A program made the position numbers and the translations under genes. A stretch of DNA of 64,000 nucleotides, taken from NCBI RefSeq assembly GCF_029784135.1, contig NC_073746.1, forward strand, positions 52,529,393-52,593,392, in the 5' to 3' direction. A model generated the notes under the pieces. The model saw only the letters and a list, made by a program, of their open reading frames with translations, did not search any database and had not been told where the DNA came from. This document shows, piece by piece, positions 55,469 through 64,000 of the stretch (within the stretch, counting starts at the first letter, position 1; every line of letters starts with the position of its first letter). This DNA is from Toxorhynchites rutilus septentrionalis (lineage: Eukaryota > Arthropoda > Insecta > Diptera > Culicidae).

Positions 55469-56150
55469 AACTGACCATAAATCAGTACGTCCAGTCTGGA
55501 CGGGATCGGACGAGTCATCACTGGTGGTGATGGTGAACTTTCAAAGTTTAGCAATGGTGGCGAAGGGAAGCAAGAAAGTGGAACAAGAATCGAGAGAGAA
55601 AAAAAACTATGGAAATAACAGAAGGAAAAAAAATATATAATTGGACAAACGAACCCAACTCTCCCATCACTGCGTTGTCGTTAGCAATGTAACATAGAAG
55701 GAAATTCCATTCTCTCCGCGCACTGCCGTTTCGTTGGTATTTTTGGTCAGTGGTAAAAAAAAACCGGAAGGCAAAAGGATGGAAAAAGCGCATTTCTCGG
55801 GATTGGGTGGAAAAGGCGGTCTTCTGACTGAAAATAGAGAAAAAGTATTATCGGGTTGGTCAGATTCAATAGGAGCGACACCATGACAGAAAGACCCAAT
55901 TTTCGGACACGAATTTCTGTAACGATTCCTGTGCTTTCTATTTCCGTGAAGCGAATCGGAAACACTTCCTCGCAGTTCAGTGACGGTGGGCTCTGCCTAG
56001 GGACATATATATTTGTTAGAATTCAACGATCAGAATCAGCAGATGATTGTTTGGTACATATTCAGACCTTTTCTGGATTATAAAACTTACAAATATTGTA
56101 AACATCATGCTTGCACACCATTTGCATCAGATTTACATATATCTAAATCA
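55469..56150 (+). other. probable dpr 3' UTR
   Basis: The sequence directly after the stop is purine-rich on the sense strand (GAAGGGAAGCAAGAAAGTGG near 55562) and lacks repeats, as in a 3' UTR. The end is not determined. AATAAA at 56265-56270 lies inside a dispersed repeat and may or may not be used. Confidence 0.5.
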
Positions 56151-57300
56151 TGTAATCAATGCATCTCGACGACCTCAATTCTGATCATGGTTTGTCCACA
56201 TGATTACTATGGCAGCCGCTAAACGCGCTGCAGTTTGTTTATGCTGTCCTTCGTGCGTAGCAGAAATAAAGTTTCTTTGTGTTGAGTACTGTCCATCTTT
56301 AAAATGCCGAAGAAAAGGCAATATACTGAAGAATGCCTAAATTATGAATCAATTTAACGACAGTAAACTCAACCAATGAAAAATGCAACATCTACTTGAA
56401 AATTCGAATTTCTTTATGCAAAAATTGTGATTTCTAAAAACTGACAAACCATGATCATTTTTCGGACACACCTTGACCATGATTTCTCTTTGAAGAAAAT
56501 TGTTAAAAACATAATAATTTGAATAAGTTGAACGTCTTATGGTATTATTAGCAACTAGAGGCTTGCGGCTCTTCAACAAACACAAACTCGTCTTTTATGT
56601 ATTACATGTGATTTTCATGAAGAAAAATCGATTTACATTTACAAGTTGCGTGAACTCACCCAAATTCGGACAAACCAACATCATTTACCCTAAGTTGTTT
56701 CGAACTGAGATCAAAGCTATGTCATGATGTGAATCAATTGAAACTATTATTTCCATTATTGATTTGTGTGCTGGATACTGACATAAAGAGAGGAACAGAA
56801 AAGATTTTTTCTCATTATAACGTAAGCTAATCATCAAATTTGAAGTTGTGTTAGAACCAAAATACAGTAACAACCCCGTTTCAATTACCAGTGAAGTTTT
56901 CGTAAAACTAATTGCGTTAATTGAATAGAACTTCACTCTACACTGTCGTTTCAGTACATATTTATGAAGCATTAATCCAGAATGCTATTTTGTTCATTCG
57001 GTGCGATCGACATGCACTCAATAATCTCACAAAATCTGCTGGAGGTCACTCCGTTCACTCAAGAATGAAGAAGGCTACAATTTATCCACCGAAGCGTATT
57101 CATTTTCCATGAATTGTACAGTCTATTGTAGCTATACACAACCTGCGGCCCGGAGGGCTGATCTGGTTGGCCTATCTGGTGTTACTTTATTTAAAACTAT
57201 TTTGTATGTGAAACAATAAACCTTAGAAATCATTACCTATTTTCTAACGCCTTTCAGAAAGCGATTTTTTTCTTCAAATGACCATTCTCAATTCCGAGAA
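56150..57300. repeat. decayed repeat with MPKKRQY start (possible hAT/ZBED remnant)
   Basis: Positions 56205-56530 match 33760-34240 with divergence. At 56303 ATG opens MPKKRQYTEECLNYESI*, resembling the N-terminus of hAT-type ZBED transposases (a lysine-rich start then 'Y.E..L.YGF'). Near 57140-57240 a CTGCGGCCCGGAGGGC motif with GGTGTTACTTTATTTAAA recurs diverged at 58230-58330. No intact coding sequence remains, and the family call is tentative. Confidence 0.4.
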
Positions 57301-58845
57301 TTGGGCTTAGTTCGGCTCAAACCATGATCATTATTATTCAAGTCCCAGTCTCGCTCTAGCTAGCAGACAGCAGTTTTTCTAAATGCTGATGACAGACACA
57401 GCTGTTTTGCTCGATATAAAGGAAGGGTGGGAGACAGGTATCGCACCAGCGATGCATGTTCGGTAGAGGCACCGCGTTGGTTCTCATGCTGTCTGGTGGA
57501 GGAGTGCTTCTGTATTTTTGCACCATGTCATTTCTGCATCTGTACTGAAGGTAAAGTTTAAAATTCCAAAATCGAGAGTGTTACGATCAAGGATTTGAGC
57601 GTTGATACCTCTTTGCCGACTGATAGAAGTGGTAAGACTATCACTTTCCAAATATAAAAGGTGCATTAGTGATGTACGTTTTAACTGACCAAATCTTCCC
57701 ATAGCTAAAAAACTACTTTGAAAACGAACTATTAGAATCACAAAAATCTCAGTCAGCGGTTGGTGCATGTCGTCGGATGGTCATGAAAGCAATATGAATA
57801 TTGTACTTTCCCTGGCTGATCTCAGTTTCTATTTTGCATTCTCACAATAGCATAGTGCAGTGCTTGCACAAGCAAATCAGAAAGGAAATATTCAAAATAC
57901 AACCAATTTCCACACAACGGTATGAAAACAAACGCGGTACGCAGTGAAGCTATTTTCAGCGGTAAGAGCTGCGTTCTTCAGGGAAAAACTGAAGGTTAAA
58001 ATTCGTTCCGTAGCGGTAGCTGTCGACGCAGCTACACAAACATACACACACGATTCGGTTCGGATTTTCTGTTTAGGTTCAGAAACGTTCGCACCACACA
58101 CTCATTGATAGCTTTCATTCATCTGCACTTGTCAGTACCACCGATTGTTTGTACTAAAGAGATTCATAGTTGAATTTCTATACTGTTTGTATTTCGCCGT
58201 TTCAATTGCTACGTTTACAATGCAGTCGTGTTTTTTTGTGGCCCGCGACACCATGGATAGCACGTGTTTGTGGCCCCTGTGAAGAAAAAGGTTGTCGAAT
58301 CTGGCGTTACTTTATTTTAAACTTTTTAGTACGTAATGAGAAAAATCATTACTCATTTGCTTTGACGCAGGACTACGTCTTTCAAATATGGCGTTAAATC
58401 AGAAATAAGAGCATGTTATAAGGAATATCAAATGCAGAGTGGATAGAGAAAATATAGCAAATTAAGCTCCACCCGTGTTTTGTATTTATTGAGTATAAAT
58501 AACCTGTTCGCGATTTCACATCATTCACGATTCATCAGTCATCCAATTAGCGAGCAGACGGCAGATTTCCAGATGACATTTCTCAAGGTCGACAGTTTAG
58601 TTAGTCAATTCGGAAAACTGAACTATCGACTTTCTAAACTCGTTTTGAAGACTCTTTTAGTAAGAGATTAGATTAAGATGAACTGAGAAATTGTGAATCC
58701 TCTATAATTCAAACCATGACCATTATTATTTAAATAAAAGTTTCGTTCCAGCTAGCAGACAGCAGTCTTTCTGAATGCTGATGTCACTCACCTGTTCTGC
58801 TCGATACAAAAGAAAAATGGAAGAATGGAAGACAGATACCACATT
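57301..58845. repeat. pair of ~130-bp direct repeats with intervening DNA
   Basis: 57318-57447 and 58712-58840 share CAAACCATGA, CTAGCTAGCAGACAGCAG or a close form, and TGCTCGATA.AAA..AA. The intervening 1.3 kb has no recognised gene. 58365-58384 carries the motif GACGCAGGACTACGTCTTTC. Confidence 0.45.
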
Positions 58846-61800
58846 ATTACCACATAATTTTTTTGGTGCATAATGGTTCCTTTCAGAAATGCAATCAAAT
58901 TGGTTTCTTGAGATTCGTCTTGGTTGAGAATGTCTCTTAGTATTTGACCTATATTATGTCGGGCTAGTGCATCTTTGGTTTGCTGACAATCCAGCAAAAC
59001 ATTGCTAACGGATATGGGGGCCGCATCGCAGGAACCAACATCATGTTCTGTTTTATCAATTAAGTAGTGACCAAGGAAATAAGGTGTTTTCAATTTTGTG
59101 AAGGTGTGTGTGAGGAATGTTTCTCCAGGCTATATCCCAGCTTAGGAAAACATAATGTTTCACCCAACAAATTATGTCAGATGGGAAACATGGTATATCT
59201 TGAGGTTCCTATTTTCTTCCCTTTGCCAGCCGGCTTGTCAGCGGCTGTGTTTCCGATTATTCTTGAATGTTTAGAAACCCGTTCAGACGTATTTCTCTAA
59301 AAAGTATGCGTGTGTGTTTAATTCAGTTTGAAAAAGGCCGTCTCTTTGCGAACTTTGAAGTTTAAGGCTTCTGTAAAATAAACATAGGTAAAAAGCATGT
59401 AACATTACATCAGACGAGAGGTATGAACTGTTTGACCCAGTGAGTTTTTTTTTAAGTCTAGATCTAGAATATCTAGTTTTAGATCTAGACAGTCTTACTC
59501 ATATGCAGAGCCTAACCTTACATGAAACCTTAACTTACACGAGAATTAGAATCTGTGTTTGAGGTTTCTACAAAATCACGCATCAGGGTCACTGAAAACG
59601 AATTATTTTTAAAATTTCATTCCTCCTAAGTCAATATTGAAAATGATAATTGAATTGAAAGCGAGTTGAATGCGATAAGTTTGTTTCCTACTTTAACAAT
59701 GCTGTTAATGGTGGGTCGGGTGCGAATGTAGAAAAAATTGAACGAAAGTTTACGGGATACTTCACTCAGCTGCGGAAGGATTGGAGAACTGTAAATAAAA
59801 TTCATAGTAGAATGCCATTCCGATGTCAGACACAAGTGAAACTTTAGGATGAGCCAGTCAATGCATAAAACAAACGATGCACAACAAAAAGTTGATCCTT
59901 CCCCTTTGTGGAGTGCAAAGACGGAGATATGATGGGTAAAAAGCAAACGAATGCGACAAAGAGATCCAAATACCGATGTACAAAGACCAGATCAAGCAAA
60001 TGCAAAATTATTCCTGTCCGAATCTCCTTTTTTGATAAATGTATATCTGTACAATGAATTTGAATGCAGAGTGCTCGGAGTGTTCTCTTTTCCGACAGAA
60101 GATACGGGTTTGGAAGAAAACCGGAATATGTATGTATGATAGCAACTGATTCGTATGCATATGTCGTTTCGAATAAATTCTGAGAAGATTCCTTTCGAGG
60201 ATACTGTTCCACATTTATTGGACTTTGGAAGATCTTGCCAGTCCATCGTTATCAAATTTTCCAAAGTAAATCTCAGTTGCAAATGCAAACAAAAGATTTC
60301 TACAGTTTTTTTATGGAATTAATTAATTACAAATGCAGGCTGTTGATTTTTTTCTGTTTTTCATTTTCATATCAATTGGATTATATTTTGTTTGGAGCTT
60401 CAATCGCATGACCGCAAAACTTACAAACCAATCACAATACACGAATGTTGAGCAGTTTGATTTAACGCCCCATGTATCGTATTGAGAATAATTTATGCTG
60501 TATAGAATAATTGTGATTATGAATATCAAACATTTCGTGGAAAATTTTAATAATGTCAATTTTAAAATCTAATTGATCAATATATTTTGAATTGGATCGT
60601 TATCAATTTTGTTTATGAACTGCATCCCATAACGGAAATAATCAAATATTTCTCCACTACTGGATCCAAAAACGAACCAAATTATCTTTTGAATATTATC
60701 AATATCATTTTTGTATTGAAAATAAAACGCTTCTGCCAAATATTTTCCAGTATTCAATTTTTGAAAAGCGGTGACAAATACAATCTAATAATCAAACAAA
60801 TTACTCACCGCCTAATGACACCAGCTTCAATTATCTCTTAATTTTATTTTGTAATCTTTTCCCACCTGGTTTGCTAATATAGTTTATTACTTAGCCAGGA
60901 ACACATGTAAACATCCAGCCAAGCCGATGTTGCATTCGACTCGAGCAAATTACGTTACCGAAAATCCTTCTCGCCGTAAAAAAAGCACTCTGCATTCCCC
61001 CATTAGCCTGTGAGTAGCGGTAAGTCATACATCAAAGATGTGTTATTGTACATATACAAGGAGTGTTTGTGGGTATGTGGGAGGAAGGGTACACAGCGTG
61101 AAAACGAGATCCGATTTGTTTTCTTGGAAACCACGAAACCGAAATGCTATCCGCGAACACAGAGTCACACTTATCATCATCCGAAATAACAAACAACAAC
61201 AACCAACCAATCCTACACGTTCACATTTCTAGGAAACGAAAATGTAATAAAGTCGATTTTGCAAACCCAAAAGTGGAGATATCAAAAGTTTGTTTTTACT
61301 CAGAGAAGTGTGGAGACAAATTGACACTCATTTTAATACCCGTCTCAGTGTAGGATCACGGGGAACTCTGTCCATCTGTTTGAAATGACGAAATTGGTTT
61401 TTAGAATGCGTGTAGTTAGTCCAACTCTAGAGACGGATCGACTAAAAACTACAGGCAGTCATAATACAAGTAATAAAAAAATTAATAAAAACGAGGCAAA
61501 TGAATAATTGATGGGAGAGATCCTTAATTGAGTGTCAGGTAGCGTGCAAGATATAAGACAAGAATTATACTACCAAGTGGGGTGTGCTGGGATAAGTACG
61601 AAACGAGAGAGTAAATTGAAATTTAATCAAATGAAATCACATCCAGCTGAAATACGGATCCCGGAAATCGGTACTGGGACCGATAGTGAAAACAGGACTG
61701 TCGCTATGCCGAAAACTTAATAATATAGGGAAGCGGCTATCGGCCAGACCGGAATTGGAATAAAAATTGCAAATGGAAAATTAAAAAAAGGAAGTACCAA

Positions 61801-64000
61801 AATAGGCTAACAGAATAAATTAGCATAAATTTAATGAACGTTAATGAATGATAAATAAATTAACACGCCTGTTGGCGATGTGTTGGTGATGGAAGCGAGA
61901 GCGAAAATGTAGAAATCGATGGTGAAAAATGAAAACAAAAGTGTATAGTCGAAAAGTTTGTTTTAATTAACGATGACGACAGTCCTATAAACCTAAGTAA
62001 CAGTTTCAAATGAGTTAGTGTGAAGTTGAGCATGTCATGGGAAAGGAGCAGCTCATCAAAAAGAATTCGATTTCGATTTCAAATATACGTGTGCGGACTT
62101 CCAGAACAATGATGGGGAAAACTTTCAATTATACCATAATTTGTCGAATACTCATATTGATGCTTCTCAGTTATGGTGTCAAGCCAGTAGTGTGTGTGAT
62201 GTTTTGATCGCACTAATCTTATTCCTCGTGTTTGCGCAAGTCTTTAAAACATATTTCCCACGATTGAAGGTTAGTGTCTCGTTGCTTGAATGGCGAAATC
62301 TTGTTAGGTTTCATTCACCACGAACCATGTCTCTAATCATTTTGCTATTAAAGAGCTCGTAGCTTTCATTGTGTGACAGAACACTTCTGTGAAGTTAGCG
62401 GGAAAAATTAAAATAAGCAATAAAAGCTTTTTAAGTTAAACGGTTCATTGCGATTAAACATAATGATAATACAGATAATGTACTAAAAGCTTGAACATAA
62501 TTTGGCTAGTAGCAGTTGGACGTTGTCACAGCCCTTCCTTCATCAATCAAGGGCATTGATGATACTTAAATAGAATCGATTTAGTGGCGGCGACATTTTT
62601 GAATTTATGTTGTTCATAATCAAGAGTGTTTTCCAAGCCAGGCCAAGCCAACTATTTTTTAGCGGCGGTCAAATTGGATTTTTCAAGATCATGGAATAAT
62701 AATAATGACAGCAGGGATAAAGGTGTGATCCAAAATTCAGATCAATCAGCCAACAGGAACGAGGTCAAATATCTGTTAATGTGGGACAACCCTACATACA
62801 TTCAAACATACATACAAACTGTTCAAGCTGTATGAAACCATTTAAAAATGTAATTGATTATTTGGGGACTGCCATCTTGGACTTGGATTTATCTACTGTG
62901 TTCTACTAGTCGAACAATTTCATTTGATTCATTTGATGATCAATATGGGGATGGGGTTTGGAAAAAGAAGGCGCAATTTAGTAGTGGCGACCATTTTGGA
63001 TTTACTTCTTTCATAAATAACTGTATTCTACTTGTCAATCCCTTTTATTTGATACCCATATCGAAGCGGTTTTGGGAAAATATGTAATCCACTTTTTTGT
63101 AGTGGCCTCCATCTTGAATTTACATTTTGATAAATAACTGTGTTCTACTACTCAAATTTATCATGAATGCGCCTTGAGTTATGCAACCAACAATACAAGA
63201 AATGGGATTTTCTCAATGAATTCGTCAATTACGTGCGTTCAAATGATATCTTTTATTGCAAATCGTTTAAAAAATAAAACGGATCAGTGTTGAATAAATG
63301 TTCAGATTTTCGAACTAAGTTGGAATATATAGATCCAAACGAAAATGAAAAATATAGACTCACAATGAATATGTGCATATGAATTTCAGTTCATCAAATG
63401 CTTTGAAGTTCATTTTCCATCCAGTGTCATATTTACCTCAGTTATTGAAGACGTCAAAATTGAATTTTATTTTGGAGAAATCGCGTTGATGGTAATGAGC
63501 TTCGTGTATTCGATTTTTGGAGCGAGAATGATAACGGATTTTCGGGTGCAATGAAAGCATTTTTCAATAAAAAAAATAATAATGAAAATTTACTTTTTCT
63601 TGTCAACTATGTACTATGTCTATGTCATTGAGTAACACGCTTTGACGTAGAATTACGTATTTCATAAGGGTACCAGAACAGAAAACAGGTCACGTTTTTA
63701 TGAAATAATGTTAACGTTAATAACTATATGTTTGCTGCTAACGGGTTTTGATGATTTGCATACCAATCGTATCGGAAATGCTCTAAGACATGAGTATTGA
63801 AATGGTGCTTTGCGGGAAACTTGTGCTTTACAATGTTATAGCAAATGCTCCCTATTGAAAACCCACCTTGAAAAAAACATTTCCTTTATTCAATTTTACT
63901 GGGCATATAGTTATTTATCTTGTTTACTCCGAGTCAGATGCCGTGTAACTGCGATGCGCTACCGAAATAGAGTTGTTCCCAGTTGGGTGATGTCAATGCA
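58846..64000. other. no gene recognised
   Basis: There are only short open frames without motifs. 59456-59490 is a perfect 11-bp inverted repeat (GTCTAGATCTA ... TAGATCTAGAC). 60880-62060 is sense-strand purine-rich and repeat-poor, which could be a distal 3' UTR of dpr or unrelated unique DNA. 63640-63760 is a diverged copy of the repeat at 33570-33690. No exon with splice sites and a domain is visible. Confidence 0.45.

Overview
The window looks like gene-poor, repeat-rich euchromatin of a mosquito, most likely a culicine (Aedes-type). The signs are AT-rich DNA, long introns full of transposons, a DD37E Tc1/mariner element (a family first described in mosquitoes), BEL/Pao, RNase H-bearing LINE and Helitron sequences, and one insect-type dpr gene. 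The species is inference; nothing here fixes it.

Only one host protein-coding gene is recognised. It is a dpr (defective proboscis extension response) family gene on the + strand. Six exons with clean GT/AG junctions (28864-29096, 29203-29319, 35183-35276, 41164-41291, 46688-46856, 55347-55468) encode two Ig domains and a hydrophobic C-terminal tail. A phase-compatible candidate first coding exon (ATG at 28194, donor at 28240) would supply the signal peptide and give a 302-residue protein. The closest relatives I can recall are dpr8/dpr21/dpr6-type paralogues. Dpr proteins are cell-surface partners of DIP proteins in neuronal recognition.

1-28 kb, upstream of the gene: a mariner remnant (1-236), foldback repeats, a non-autonomous Helitron ending in a (TA)42 run, a mariner (10635-14496) split by a 5'-truncated LINE (11685-14246), an apparently intact and very young BEL/Pao retrotransposon (15834-23002: identical-looking 504-bp LTRs, 5-bp target duplication, one uninterrupted 2084-codon ORF that begins with a PHD finger and ends inside the 3' LTR), a small mariner-derived MITE (25899-26182) and a second long foldback array (26440-27830).

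28-55.5 kb, the dpr gene: its five- to eight-kb introns hold a + strand Helitron with textbook ends (30217-31102), a MITE, two LINE 3' fragments, a tRNA-like SINE, a decayed DD37E transposon ending 66 bp before exon 4, a ~512-bp tandem repeat of unknown origin (48.4-50.0 kb), and several Helitron copies that keep pieces of the Rep coding region.

55.5-64 kb: probable dpr 3' UTR followed by decayed repeats and sequence with no recognised gene. I see no prokaryotic-type system, CRISPR array, rRNA or functional tRNA gene. The most notable items are the young PHD-BEL element, the Helitron family, the candidate dpr signal-peptide exon and a dispersed near-palindromic motif (GACGTAG-ACTACGTC).
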